41,395 nucleotides of DNA from Parachlamydiaceae bacterium (GTDB lineage: Bacteria; Chlamydiota; Chlamydiia; Chlamydiales; Parachlamydiaceae), in the NCBI GenBank assembly GCA_025451995.1, contig JANWJE010000045.1, forward strand, positions 1 through 41,395, in the 5' to 3' direction. This document shows, one piece after another, positions 1 to 8,573 of the stretch. A model generated the notes under the pieces. The model did not search any database. It saw nothing but the letters and a program-made list of their open reading frames with translations, and was not told where the DNA came from. Both the position numbers and the translations under genes were made by a program. Position 1 is the first letter of the stretch. Each line of letters starts with the position of its first letter.

Positions 1-6
1 GAGAAT

Positions 7-175
7 ATATACTGCTTCCAGTTGAATATTGGAATTTTGGGCTAGCTTGAAAGCTCCCGGGGTTGAGAGATCGCAAGAGGCCTAGTATTAAATCAATAAA
101 ATTCCTCTTTCGATATCTCAACCCCGGGACTTTGAAGCAGCCCAAAAGTCCAAGATTCAGCTGGAAGCAGTATAT
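7..175. repeat. Long palindromic repeat, family A (outer arm ATATACTGCTTCCAG)
   Basis: The left half (ATATACTGCTTCCAG..., with GGGCTAGCTTGAAAGCTCC further in) is an inverted copy of the right half, ending CTGGAAGCAGTATAT. The core carries GGTTGAGAGATCGCAAGAGG opposed to a degenerate partner. A near copy lies at 37686-37856, a relative with different arms at 25653-25819, and an arms-only hairpin at 29851-29888. There is no coding capacity. It could be a MITE-like element or a structured RNA or terminator element. Confidence 0.9.
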
Positions 176-188
176 GAATAAACATGAT

Positions 189-240
189 CGCAAAATTTGG
201 CAATAAAGTCGCTAAAAAAATCTGTTTTAGCAACAACAGA
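189..240. repeat. Relic half of palindromic family B
   Basis: The stretch AAAATTTGGCAATAAAGTCG followed by an ATTTTAGCAA-like end resembles the right half of the family B palindromes at 28109-28274 and 28341-28681 (AAATTTGGCAATAAAGACGCC, then CCATTTTAGCAAGCAAA). The matching left half is missing, so this looks like a decayed copy. The region 176-336 holds no gene that I can support. Confidence 0.6.
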
Positions 241-336
241 AGTATACTTTTGCTCGATAAACGAACCAGTACTAACAAAATCCTTAGAGAATCCCTCATT
301 CACTCACATCCAAAATAGAAAAAAAATGATACAAAA

Positions 337-1689
337 TTATTGCTTTTTGCAAGCAGCTTCAACTCTTTTTAATAGCTTTTCCCATTTTTTGAAGATAAGC
401 TCTTTTCTTTTGATATTATGTTGTTTCATCTGATGACTAATTGTTTTAGTATCAACTATCAGGAGTAGCTCTTTCAGATGATCAAATGAATGAAAATATT
501 GGATATATGGCATATTTTTTTTGTCATAAAAATCGGCATGATCGATCCAAAATTGAATCACATTAGGATTGGACAAGCAGTTGAGATCATCTGAAGGCAA
601 TTGATCTTCATTGGCGTTATAAAGTGAGTGATAATATGAGCACTCTGATAGAATTTCAGGATGATTCTCCCGCAATTTGACTAAAAATTCCTTTGAAGGA
701 AAAAAAAGGGGAATATTGGCACTATATTGTTCAAAGAGCGACATGGTACTGATTTGATAAGGGAAATGAATAATGCCCCGATAACTATATAGATCTTTCC
801 AACTGTATGGTGATGGCAAAGGAGGATTGATTAATGTTGGATATTGTTTTTGAATATGTTCTGAGAGGCTTGTGTATCGATTTTGCGGATTGCAAATAAA
901 CGTACTCTTTTCTCTTGAATAACAACACCCAGGGTACAAACAAAGAGAGGGAATATGTTCGCTATGAATCCCTGTATAGTATCGCAAATATTCTTGGTCC
1001 CCTTTATTATTGGCAATAAGAAAAAGTTTATTTTCTTGAATTTTCCGGATAAGGAATTCATTCAACCAGGACCAGTATTGCGGATGAACAGTAAATGGAA
1101 GTTCATATCTACTGGCATTCATCGCGATGACAGGTTTACCCGTCTTTTCATAAATTGGCGCCATTGCAGCATTTAATGGAGCGATAAAGCAATCAAATTC
1201 GCTCAAGAAATCCTTGTATTTCTCAAAAAACTGATCGTACATTTGAAGAGTAGGCTTTGAAATCCAATCTTGAAATGTAAAGACTTCTATAGAATCTGGC
1301 GTTTTTCCAAAAACTATTGATGAATAAGGGGATCCAGGCATCATCCATATAACAACTTCGTGTCCCAATTCTTCAATGATATATTTAATATCTCTCGAAA
1401 CGGATCCATGAAAATCAAGAGCAAAAAACCTCATTTTCTTTTCTTCTTTCGCTTCAATGGCACACAATAGGACAAATATCAAATAAAAGAAGACTGTCAT
1501 TATCTTAAAAAGTGGTTGTAAACTCAAGATGTTGGTGACATCGAATCTTTTGGTCAATAATGAATGATATGCAAATTTGAGCACTCGACTTGAACAAGTC
1601 AAATACATATTTAAATCACTTTCTTTCAAAATATTAGCGTTATTAATCTTCAAGTTTTTCAACTGACTCTTAACTATTTTTGATATCAA
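337..1689 (-). CDS. Exported glycosyltransferase-like protein (hypothetical)
   Basis: This 450-residue frame contains a hydrophobic segment (MTVFFYLIFVLLCAIEA) followed by the start of a globular domain, MRFFALDFHGSVSRD. The rest, with KDFLSEFDCFIAPLNAAMA and KPVIAMNASRYELPF, has the alternating pattern of a GT-B-like glycosyltransferase, but I recognise no specific family. Two starts are possible. TTG at 1689 has a strong AAGGAG five bases upstream; ATG at 1500 would place the hydrophobic segment at the N terminus as a signal peptide. I list the long form because of its ribosome binding site, but the signal-peptide form is equally likely. The gene is divergent from the exported methyltransferase at 1881. 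The function is inferred from general look only. Confidence 0.7.
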   Translation of the reverse strand: MISKIVKSQLKNLKINNANILKESDLNMYLTCSSRVLKFAYHSLLTKRFDVTNILSLQPLFKIMTVFFYLIFVLLCAIEAKEEKKMRFFALDFHGSVSRDIKYIIEELGHEVVIWMMPGSPYSSIVFGKTPDSIEVFTFQDWISKPTLQMYDQFFEKYKDFLSEFDCFIAPLNAAMAPIYEKTGKPVIAMNASRYELPFTVHPQYWSWLNEFLIRKIQENKLFLIANNKGDQEYLRYYTGIHSEHIPSLCLYPGCCYSREKSTFICNPQNRYTSLSEHIQKQYPTLINPPLPSPYSWKDLYSYRGIIHFPYQISTMSLFEQYSANIPLFFPSKEFLVKLRENHPEILSECSYYHSLYNANEDQLPSDDLNCLSNPNVIQFWIDHADFYDKKNMPYIQYFHSFDHLKELLLIVDTKTISHQMKQHNIKRKELIFKKWEKLLKRVEAACKKQ

Positions 1690-1880
1690 TTGAGCTCCTT
1701 TTATTCTGAAATATCTGTAGGAAAATACCTAAATTTATCAATAGAAGTCAAATTTTTTTTGAAAGATCTAATATCTTCATTTTGGCAAAGACTAATTAAG
1801 AAAAGTATTGCTTTTTGTCAAAATTAATGCTATCAAATATTTCAAATAAATTATTTAAATCTATATAAAGGTATTTTTTT

Positions 1881-2585
1881 ATGAAAACATTTTTAGCAAA
1901 TTTTATATTTTCATTGCTCTTTATCAATGCCTGTTGGTCAGAATACCATAGCCAAGCAGGACAAGACAAATATGTGAACGAAAATTTTTTTAAAGGAAAA
2001 AAAGGTGGAGTTTTTGTAGACATAGGTGCCTATGATGGAATCAAAGTTAGCAATACTTTATTTTTCGAAAAAGAGTTAGATTGGAAGGGTATTTGCATAG
2101 AACCACTACCAGAACCTTTCGAACTATTAAAAGAAAATCGAAATTGCATTACCCTTAACTGTGCACTTGGAAAGAAAAAAGGAATTATAAATTTTATTCA
2201 TATGAACTGTCCCTCTTATCCAGATGTTGCTATGCTAAGTTGTGCTGCTGATTTGTTTACAGAAGATAAATTAAACCAGTTTAAAGAAGTATTCGATGCA
2301 TATCCAACTAATTATCAAACAATCTCCGTCAAAGCAAAAACTTTAAATAGTATTTTAAAAAAATATAAAATATTTAAAATTGATTTTCTTTCGATAGATA
2401 TTGAAGGAGGGGAACTAGAAGCATTAAAGAATTTTGACTTTAATCGATATAAAATACACATTATGACAATAGAAAATAATCAAAGAGAAGCAAATCAAAC
2501 AATTAGACGTTTTCTAGAAAAAAGAGGATTTCGATTTGTTACACGACTAGAACAAGATGAAATATATGAAAATAAATCTTGGTGA
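1881..2585 (+). CDS. FkbM-family SAM-dependent methyltransferase with signal peptide
   Basis: The 234-residue protein has the FkbM pattern: SQAGQDKYV near residue 24, the SAM-binding motif FVDIGAYDG (45-53), the acidic loop ICIEP, and DFLSIDIEGGE with its conserved Asp and Glu. Family members methylate small molecules or sugars, often in glycan biosynthesis clusters. Unusually, the protein begins with MKTFLANFIFSLLFINACWS, which looks like a signal peptide, so the enzyme may act outside the cytoplasm or be delivered to the host. The start is supported by AAAGGT upstream. It is divergent from a glycosyltransferase-like gene, which suggests a shared glycan substrate, but that is inference. Confidence 0.85.
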   Translation: MKTFLANFIFSLLFINACWSEYHSQAGQDKYVNENFFKGKKGGVFVDIGAYDGIKVSNTLFFEKELDWKGICIEPLPEPFELLKENRNCITLNCALGKKKGIINFIHMNCPSYPDVAMLSCAADLFTEDKLNQFKEVFDAYPTNYQTISVKAKTLNSILKKYKIFKIDFLSIDIEGGELEALKNFDFNRYKIHIMTIENNQREANQTIRRFLEKRGFRFVTRLEQDEIYENKSW

Positions 2586-2721
2586 AATAAGTAAAGCTAA
2601 TCAAATACCATCTTAATTAAATTTAAATGATATTTTAACTTTAAATTTAAAAATAAATTATTGATAATATAATTTTTTTATATTAATATGCTTATATTAT
2701 TTATTAATTTAAGAGGTTAAT

Positions 2722-4128
2722 ATGAGCGCTATAAATAATATGCCAATGATTTGGGGGAATTTGAATGGGGAAATTTCATCGGAAAGAAGCTGGGTTCTTG
2801 GAAAAATGGGAAGAACCTGGAAGGGTTTCTTTAAGGATTGGTTTGCGACATTTGGATGGACCAATGATCAAGAAGTTCGGGAAAAAAATTTTTCTGAGAG
2901 ATGGACTCTATTAAAGAATCGATCGATCACTATAGGGAGCGTTAAGTCAGGACATGATCATGTAGGTTATTATTTAACTGAACTGTTCGCTCGCGCTGAA
3001 GGGATTGATATTGACGGTGATAAATATGCCGAGATTGAACAGTTGAAAGGATATGTAAACAAAAAATCAACGGCAAATTTAAGAACAAATGTTGAAAGAA
3101 TAGTGGGCGCACTTTCTAAAATTTTTAATCAACAGCATCTTGATTCTAAAAAGGTAGAAAAGCTTTATTTAAAGGGCTCTGACCTTTTGATACGCAATCC
3201 TAAACTTCTCTCTATAACAAAACAATCCAAACTTGAGATTGAGCAAGAAGAACTATATGATATCATTGAATCTAAACTTGATACCCTACTCGATGGTGCA
3301 AATGATGAAGTGGCGCAAGCATATAAAATCCTAAGCGAGGCTATTAAGGGTTTTAATAATGTAAAAATGGCTAGATTTTTAAGAGCAAGCGTAGGAATTA
3401 AGAAAATTTTAAAATCATGGGTTCCTTATGTCAAAGAGCAAGTAGTAAAAATGAAAACAACAGGTGCTCTACCCCTTCCCCTTGCAAAAATTGAAACGAA
3501 AATTGATGACGATTTGACAGAGAGCTTAGATCTTTTTAATACATCAAAAGATTTGTCTGTAAGTGAATTAGAATTAGAAGCTAAAAAAGTAGAAGCTTCT
3601 GTTATGAAATCATTATCTCACTTAGATATGATAAAACAAGGTGATTTCAAATTAAAGAAAACTGAAGCTATTGAAATAGTTAAGGAAGATAAACCAGCTT
3701 TACCTTCTAAAATGAGTTTATTGGAACAGATTCAAAAGGGCGTTCCTCTTAAGAACATTAAATCGGCTGACACAAAGAAAGTTAAAGCGACTGATACAAA
3801 GGAAGTTAATGAAACAAAAAGCAAACAACCAGAAAAAGCAGAAAAACCAATTTCTATGATGGATGCACTTAAACGAAAGTTTAAAGAGAAAGAAGATAAA
3901 GGGATAACATACGCAAAAGATATTGAAAAGGTGAATGATAGTGATGACGATGTTAATGAAAAGGAATGGAATAATCTATTCAAAAGCCCAAAAGCAAAAA
4001 CAAAGAGCACTGTTAAACCTGTCTTTTTAAGAGAGACCAAACCAAAAGCAACTGATGAAAAGGTTGAGAAAAAAAATGAATTGGCAGAAGCATTTGCGAA
4101 GCGAAACAAAAAGAAAGAAATGGTCTAA
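2722..4128 (+). CDS. Hypothetical lysine-rich protein (possible secreted effector)
   Basis: I do not recognise this 468-residue protein. An aromatic N-terminal part (WGNLNGEISSERSW, WKGFFKDWFATFGW) is followed by a mostly helical middle. From about residue 320 there is a low-complexity Lys/Glu/Thr-rich tail with degenerate repeats (KSADTKKVKATDTKEV) and two similar short blocks, MSLLEQIQKGVP and SMMDALKRKFKEKE. There is no signal peptide or membrane segment. AAGAGG sits seven bases before the ATG. The upstream 130 bases are extremely AT-rich, and the stop codon runs into a hairpin. A type III effector or chaperone-bound protein is possible but unproven. Confidence 0.8.
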   Translation: MSAINNMPMIWGNLNGEISSERSWVLGKMGRTWKGFFKDWFATFGWTNDQEVREKNFSERWTLLKNRSITIGSVKSGHDHVGYYLTELFARAEGIDIDGDKYAEIEQLKGYVNKKSTANLRTNVERIVGALSKIFNQQHLDSKKVEKLYLKGSDLLIRNPKLLSITKQSKLEIEQEELYDIIESKLDTLLDGANDEVAQAYKILSEAIKGFNNVKMARFLRASVGIKKILKSWVPYVKEQVVKMKTTGALPLPLAKIETKIDDDLTESLDLFNTSKDLSVSELELEAKKVEASVMKSLSHLDMIKQGDFKLKKTEAIEIVKEDKPALPSKMSLLEQIQKGVPLKNIKSADTKKVKATDTKEVNETKSKQPEKAEKPISMMDALKRKFKEKEDKGITYAKDIEKVNDSDDDVNEKEWNNLFKSPKAKTKSTVKPVFLRETKPKATDEKVEKKNELAEAFAKRNKKKEMV

Positions 4129-4155
4129 ATTTTCCAGCTTAAAGCTGGAAAATTT
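4127..4155 (+). terminator. Hairpin at the stop codon of the lysine-rich protein
   Basis: AAATTTTCCAGCTT pairs with AAGCTGGAAAATTT with almost no loop, and the TAA stop lies in the left arm. No long T run follows, so intrinsic termination is plausible but not certain. The TTCCAGCT stem resembles the outer arm of palindrome family A. Confidence 0.5.
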
Positions 4156-4237
4156 AGAGTTGGCAATACGTGCATAACCCAAGTCGTCTCGACCTGCCTT
4201 TCTCCGTTTTTCCAGTTTTCAGCTGGGAAGACTGCAT

Positions 4238-4260
4238 ACCCAGAGCTTTTGCTCTGGGTT
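4238..4260 (+). terminator. Terminator-like hairpin
   Basis: ACCCAGAGC and GCTCTGGGTT form a nine-base-pair GC-rich stem with a TTTT loop, about 110 bases after the lysine-rich gene. The T run afterwards is weak. It may be a transcription barrier before the lptD region. Confidence 0.45.
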
Positions 4261-4269
4261 CCAAATCTT

Positions 4270-4436
4270 AGAACCTGTTCAAAATCTCAGGGTTCGTCGC
4301 TTTTCGGGATTATTTTGGCCGCTTTTCGATTAAAATTTCAGGGGTTATATTGTCAATATTACCCCTGAAATTTTAATCGAAAAGCGGCTCAAAAGAACCC
4401 GAAAATCGACTGAACCTGAGATGCTGAACAGGTTCT
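4270..4436. repeat. Long palindromic repeat, family C (AGAACCTGTTCA ends)
   Basis: The element begins AGAACCTGTTCAAAATCTCA and ends with the complement TGAGATGCTGAACAGGTTCT. The inner arms GCCGCTTTTCGATTAAAATT and AATTTTAATCGAAAAGCGGC pair fully around a short AT-rich loop near 4350. A half copy of the end (AGAACCTGTTCAGAATC) lies at 19873-19890 on the stop codon of the porin gene. The element lies in the 388-base gap before lptD, and I see no gene in that gap. Confidence 0.9.
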
Positions 4437-4516
4437 TAAATAACCTTGCCAACATCGTTGGTTTGACGTAAACTCCCCTTCCCATAAACGTATATTACAC
4501 TTCTCATATTCGACAC

Positions 4517-6775
4517 ATGAAAGATTTATATCTTAAATATTTAGATCTTAGGCTGGCACAGTTATTAAACCTCTTTCAAAACTCCTTTTGCTCGAAAAAA
4601 AGAATCTTTTTGGATAAATTTGTCAAAAAAATTGTTATTTTTTTGGCTAATGGATGTCTCTTTACCTCAATTTTGGGAACAGAACGTTTTGCTGAGGATT
4701 TTGAGGACATCTTTGAGTCTTCTACAAACGAAATCACACTCGATTTGAAGGATCCATACTATAGCGATGGAGTTCTTAGAACGGAGCACGGAGGGGTTTT
4801 ACAAGCTCCTTCCCTTCGCATTCAAGGAAGAAACATCCGTTATTCAAAAAAAAAAGGAACGTGTTGGACAATTGAAGCGGAGGGCGATTTAATCGTCGAA
4901 TTTGGCAAATATATTTTTGTTGGCGATACCATTTTTTACGATTTTCAGACTAGGGAAGGAACAATTCAAAGAGGCTTCACCTCGTTAGAGCCTTGGTTTT
5001 TTGGCGGTGAGCGCTTAGAGCTTAAATCTGATGGGAGCTATCGGATTCATCATGGGTATCTTTCGACATCGGAGCGCGAGCCACCGGATTGGGGGATTTA
5101 TGCTAATGACATCGAAGTTGAAAAAGATCGGTCTATTAAAGCCCATCAAATTTCCTTAAAAGCATTTGATTGGTGTCTCATTAAATTTCCCTTTTTAAGG
5201 GCGAGCTTAAGTTCTATCTACGACAATCCCATTCGCTATCGTTTTCGTTGGGGAGGAAGACAAGGGCCAAGAATTGGATTAACTTATGAAATTTTTTCAT
5301 GGGAACATTGGAAGACTTTTTTTCGGTTTGATTACAGATTGACACGCGGGCCAGGAGCCGGATTAGAAACATATTATCACTCCCAGGATCAAAAAACGCA
5401 GTTTGAAAATATTAGTTATTTAGCAAAAGATTCATCCATTTTACATCCCCATGAAAAGGCTCGCTATCGCTTTGAGGGTTCTTTTAAAAAATTAATGGAC
5501 CAAGATAAAACATCCATTTTGCTGACCTATGATAAAATTAGCGATAAGGATATGCCAAGTGTTTATTATGATCGCGATTTTGATTTTGATACCGCAGAAA
5601 GAACACAGTTAAAAGTACGGCGTCAGGAGGAAGATTGGATCGGAATATTTTATACGCGCGCAAGAATCAATAGTTTTCAAACAGTGAAACAAGAATTACC
5701 GACGATTGAAGCTCGCTTTAAACCCTATCTTCTACAGTATGGTTTAATCATCGATCAGTTCGCATCTGCTTCCTATCTCAATTTTGAATATTCAAAATAT
5801 CTTTTACATATACATAACTATTCATCTTCTAGATTACAGTATTTTCCGACCCTCTATCGGCCCATCATTTTTGGTCCTTTCTTAACTCTTACACCTGAGA
5901 TTGGTGGGGCCGGAATTTTGTATGGCGATAGCCAAAGAGGCGATTCCCAAGGGATTTTACAAGGACGAGGGGGTGTAGAATTACAGACCCAAGGTTATAG
6001 ATATTATGATACAATAAAACATATTGTTGAGCCTTATGCCATTTACCGCTATTTTACTTCCCCTACTTCTTCACCTAACGATCACTACATTTTCGACATT
6101 AGCGACGGGCTCACCCATTTAAATTATCTATCTTTTGGTTTAAGAAACTCTTTTTTTAAAAGGGAAGCGTCCCATTCAAACATTCGATTCTTAAGTGCCG
6201 ATTTTTATTCTTTTTCTTTTTTTGACACCCGAGAATTCCATCGCCCCCTCCCAAGGGTCTATAGCACTATCAGCTTCATCCCCTTTTCCATAGTAAAACA
6301 TACTTTAGAGACAGCGTGGAATTTGAAAAAAAGCCAAGTCGATTATTTAAATTTTAGAACGGATTGGACTCTAAGCGATGAGATAGCGATTGCGGCAGAA
6401 TATCGATATAGAGGCCCCTTCTGGTGGCGAAAAGTAGATTTTGAGAATTTTTTTCTAGATATCTACCATCCTGAACAGGTGTTGCTGCATTCTCAATTAT
6501 CGGACAGATCTGAAACCTTTCTTCTCCATCTATTTTATAGATGGCACCCCAATTGGGCTCTCGAACTGACCAGCCGCCATGGATGGAATCGAAGGAAAGA
6601 GCCAAGTTATACAGAATTTGAATGTGATATTCTAACAACTATCCAAACAGCGTGGAATGTTAGACTTTCTTATCAACATCAAGAGAATGATGATCGCATT
6701 GCTTTATTTATCAATGTAGGGTTAAAACGCCCTTCTATTCTAAAAGAACAACCCAAAAACATCACCTCTTTTTAA
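4517..6775 (+). CDS. lptD: LptD-like LPS-assembly outer membrane protein
   Basis: This 752-residue protein has a hydrophobic export segment (KKIVIFLANGCLFTSI, about residues 38-53). An OstA/LptA-like jellyroll follows around residues 75-160 (TEHGGVLQAPSLRIQGRNIR, IEAEGDLIVEFGKYIFVGDT). The rest is a long alternating-residue beta-barrel region to the C-terminal Phe. This is the layout of LptD, which inserts lipopolysaccharide into the outer leaflet. The long N terminus before the signal region suggests that translation might begin later; no clear Shine-Dalgarno precedes 4517. I did not find the disulfide cysteine pattern of E. coli LptD. The family call is good, the symbol less certain. Confidence 0.8.
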   Translation: MKDLYLKYLDLRLAQLLNLFQNSFCSKKRIFLDKFVKKIVIFLANGCLFTSILGTERFAEDFEDIFESSTNEITLDLKDPYYSDGVLRTEHGGVLQAPSLRIQGRNIRYSKKKGTCWTIEAEGDLIVEFGKYIFVGDTIFYDFQTREGTIQRGFTSLEPWFFGGERLELKSDGSYRIHHGYLSTSEREPPDWGIYANDIEVEKDRSIKAHQISLKAFDWCLIKFPFLRASLSSIYDNPIRYRFRWGGRQGPRIGLTYEIFSWEHWKTFFRFDYRLTRGPGAGLETYYHSQDQKTQFENISYLAKDSSILHPHEKARYRFEGSFKKLMDQDKTSILLTYDKISDKDMPSVYYDRDFDFDTAERTQLKVRRQEEDWIGIFYTRARINSFQTVKQELPTIEARFKPYLLQYGLIIDQFASASYLNFEYSKYLLHIHNYSSSRLQYFPTLYRPIIFGPFLTLTPEIGGAGILYGDSQRGDSQGILQGRGGVELQTQGYRYYDTIKHIVEPYAIYRYFTSPTSSPNDHYIFDISDGLTHLNYLSFGLRNSFFKREASHSNIRFLSADFYSFSFFDTREFHRPLPRVYSTISFIPFSIVKHTLETAWNLKKSQVDYLNFRTDWTLSDEIAIAAEYRYRGPFWWRKVDFENFFLDIYHPEQVLLHSQLSDRSETFLLHLFYRWHPNWALELTSRHGWNRRKEPSYTEFECDILTTIQTAWNVRLSYQHQENDDRIALFINVGLKRPSILKEQPKNITSF

Positions 6776-6815
6776 CAAAATGTAAATAATTATTTTTAAT
6801 TAATTATGGACGGTA

Positions 6816-6821
6816 TATAAT
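6816..6821 (+). promoter_or_regulatory. Candidate -10 box for the flp pilin
   Basis: TATAAT occurs about 97 bases before the pilin start in an AT-rich gap with no coding capacity. The -35 region is poor (TTTTTA-like). This is weak support only. Confidence 0.25.
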
Positions 6822-6917
6822 TAAATTGTTGGGAGTGGTGAATTAAAGGATGCTTTGATAAGTATTTCTATTAATAGTTAATAAAGTGAATTCTCTAATT
6901 AGAGATGGGGGGGTAAT

Positions 6918-7073
6918 ATGACACGCTATCAAATGAATAATATTAAAGGGGTTTCAATGGTAGAGTATGCGTTGCTTGCTGCTTTAATTGCTGTAGCGGC
7001 AATTGTTGCGACAACAAGCATTGGTACAAACCTTGCTGCTAAATTTACTACTGTTGCCACCAACCTTCAATAA
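6918..7073 (+). CDS. flp: Flp/Fap-type type IVb pilin
   Basis: This 51-residue gene encodes the structural pilin of a Tad pilus. It has a short basic leader (MTRYQMNNIKG), the Flp processing site G/VSMVEY with Glu at +5 and Tyr at +6, then a hydrophobic helix (ALLAALIAVAAIVATT) and a short polar tail. Cleavage is expected after Gly11 by the prepilin peptidase encoded at 15676-16473. A run of seven Gs lies just before the ATG and could act as the ribosome binding site. A clear terminator follows the stop, so the pilin appears to be its own transcription unit, as is common for the most abundant Tad product. Confidence 0.93.
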   Translation: MTRYQMNNIKGVSMVEYALLAALIAVAAIVATTSIGTNLAAKFTTVATNLQ

Positions 7074-7105
7074 ACGCTTAAAAAGATATTTTAAGTGAAA
7101 AAATT

Positions 7106-7142
7106 AGGCATTCAAAATCTTTTTTGGGTGCCTTTTTTTTTA
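7106..7142 (+). terminator. Rho-independent terminator of flp
   Basis: AGGCATTC pairs with GGGTGCCT (eight pairs including G-T) around a loop of about 12 bases, followed directly by a run of at least eight Ts. It sits 33 bases after the pilin stop, so the pilin is probably monocistronic. Confidence 0.85.
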
Positions 7143-7144
7143 AC

Positions 7145-7179
7145 CGTCTCGGTCTGGCAGGTGAGGCAGGGCGAGACGC
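7145..7179. repeat. Short GC-rich inverted repeat
   Basis: CGTCTCG and CGAGACG bracket about 20 bases in the gap between flp and the LRR gene. The fragment GTCGTCTCGACCTGCC at 4182-4197 is loosely similar. No function is visible. Confidence 0.45.
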
Positions 7180-7237
7180 CCCGATTAAGCACTTAATTAT
7201 CTTGAATAGTTTTTAAAAAATCAGTATATTACTCTTT

Positions 7238-8422
7238 ATGAATTCAATAATAAATTTTCCATATCAAAAATCTGAAAATAATCTAACATTATTACCTGAT
7301 GATGTTATGCAATTAACATTATCTTGTTTGCAAATAATAGATTTTAAAAACTTTATCAAAATCAACAAGAAAACTTGTTCTTTAATAAAAAAACCTCAAT
7401 TTAAAGCTATTCTTATAGAAGAAGAAGTATTTACATTCGTCAATAAAAATAGAAACGAGAAGCGAAATCACACTCTTTTTAATGAAAAGATTTTTTCGAA
7501 TGTAAAAAAAACAGGCTTGCATTTAAAAAAATTAAAGCTTTTGGCGAATCATCCAAATACCTCTGAAATTGAGAGAATCGATATTAAAACGAAAGAATTG
7601 TCTCAATTCTGTCCAAATATCCAAACTCTTCGCGTGGGTGCAACTGATCATTCTCATCCCCTATCGGATTTGTTTTTTTTAGTCCATTTTACATCATTAA
7701 AAAGCATTTCTATCTCTCATTCATTAACTGAATATACCTGTTCCCAAGTGTTGAACATTTCAAATTTAATCAAACTTGAACTTTTAGATTGCGACGACTT
7801 TAGAGAACAAAACTTTAAAGAGATTGGAAAATTGAACCGTCTGCGCTTTTTGCATTTGAATCGATGTGATAAAAATTTCAAACTTATTGACCTAGGTTCT
7901 TTGAAAGAATTGCAATTTTTAAAAATTGAAGGGCATCAATTAAAATTATCAGAGAGTGATGACTTAATCCCCATTTTTGGCAAGCTCCAAGGCTTTGATT
8001 TGTTTAGTCAAAAAACAAATAGCAGAAGTATTTTAGCTTTTTTAAAAAAACATCTAAATTTACATCATCTTTTTATAAATAGCGCTCGTTTATCCGACGA
8101 TGAAATCATATCTGTAGTAGAGCTTGAAACTTCTCTTCGGTCATTAAGCTTGAAAAATACGAGCACTATTCAAAAATTTACCATTATTGATGGCGTATGG
8201 GAATCTTTTGCACGTATGCTTCACTTAAAATCTTTAATTGTAGATATTGCAATTACAGAACGTCAACTAGAGTTGTTATCAAGTTCTACATCTCTAAAAT
8301 TGCTTGATGTTTCAAACTATGAGGTGGCAAAACCATATAAGTTTGCCATTCGGACTCTAACAAATGGCAATCGTCTTCTTTCACCAAATTTTGAGAATAT
8401 TTTTAACGCGAGTTTTGGATAA
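7238..8422 (+). CDS. F-box-like / leucine-rich-repeat protein (candidate host effector)
   Basis: The 394-residue protein starts with an F-box-like segment (LPDDVMQLTLSCLQIIDFKN, then INKKTCSLIKKPQFKAI, about residues 19-57). Irregular leucine-rich repeats follow from about residue 125 to the end (SLKSISISHS, LIKLELLDCDDF, RLRFLHLNRCD, LQFLKIEGHQL). F-box/LRR proteins recruit targets to eukaryotic SCF ubiquitin ligases, and amoeba symbionts encode many, so host ubiquitin subversion is the likely role by analogy. No signal peptide is seen. The last six residues (FNASFG) and the stop codon are encoded by the left end of the palindrome at 8405-8570, so the original C terminus may have been altered. 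It lies between pilus genes but is probably unrelated to them. Confidence 0.8.
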   Translation: MNSIINFPYQKSENNLTLLPDDVMQLTLSCLQIIDFKNFIKINKKTCSLIKKPQFKAILIEEEVFTFVNKNRNEKRNHTLFNEKIFSNVKKTGLHLKKLKLLANHPNTSEIERIDIKTKELSQFCPNIQTLRVGATDHSHPLSDLFFLVHFTSLKSISISHSLTEYTCSQVLNISNLIKLELLDCDDFREQNFKEIGKLNRLRFLHLNRCDKNFKLIDLGSLKELQFLKIEGHQLKLSESDDLIPIFGKLQGFDLFSQKTNSRSILAFLKKHLNLHHLFINSARLSDDEIISVVELETSLRSLSLKNTSTIQKFTIIDGVWESFARMLHLKSLIVDIAITERQLELLSSSTSLKLLDVSNYEVAKPYKFAIRTLTNGNRLLSPNFENIFNASFG

Positions 8423-8570
8423 GGAATGCAGCTCCTTCGAGAGAAATTTTCTTTCAGATTTGAAAATTTTTTCGAAGCCTATAGCCAAATGCCCTACAGG
8501 CGAGAAAAAATTTTCAAAGCTGGAAGAAAAGATCCTCGAAGGAGACCATTCCTTATCCAAAACTCGCGTA
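8405..8570. repeat. Long palindromic repeat, family D (AACGCGAGTTTTGGATAAGG)
   Basis: The terminal arms AACGCGAGTTTTGGATAAGG and CCTTATCCAAAACTCGCGTA pair, followed by further pairing of AAATTTTCTTTCAGATTTGA and the facing strand. A shorter copy in opposite relative orientation lies at 38923-39046. The element closes the LRR frame and ends four bases before the stop codon of the convergent secretin gene, so it may act as a two-way terminator. Confidence 0.9.
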
Positions 8571-8573
8571 TTT

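Noticed and set aside
93-433. Two short open frames at the left edge
   Set aside because: They run through the family A palindrome and the family B relic and have low-complexity composition without ribosome sites.
3732-4109. Phe/Ser-rich minus-strand frame opposite the lysine-rich tail
   Set aside because: It is the complement of Lys/Glu-rich codons and has no independent signal.
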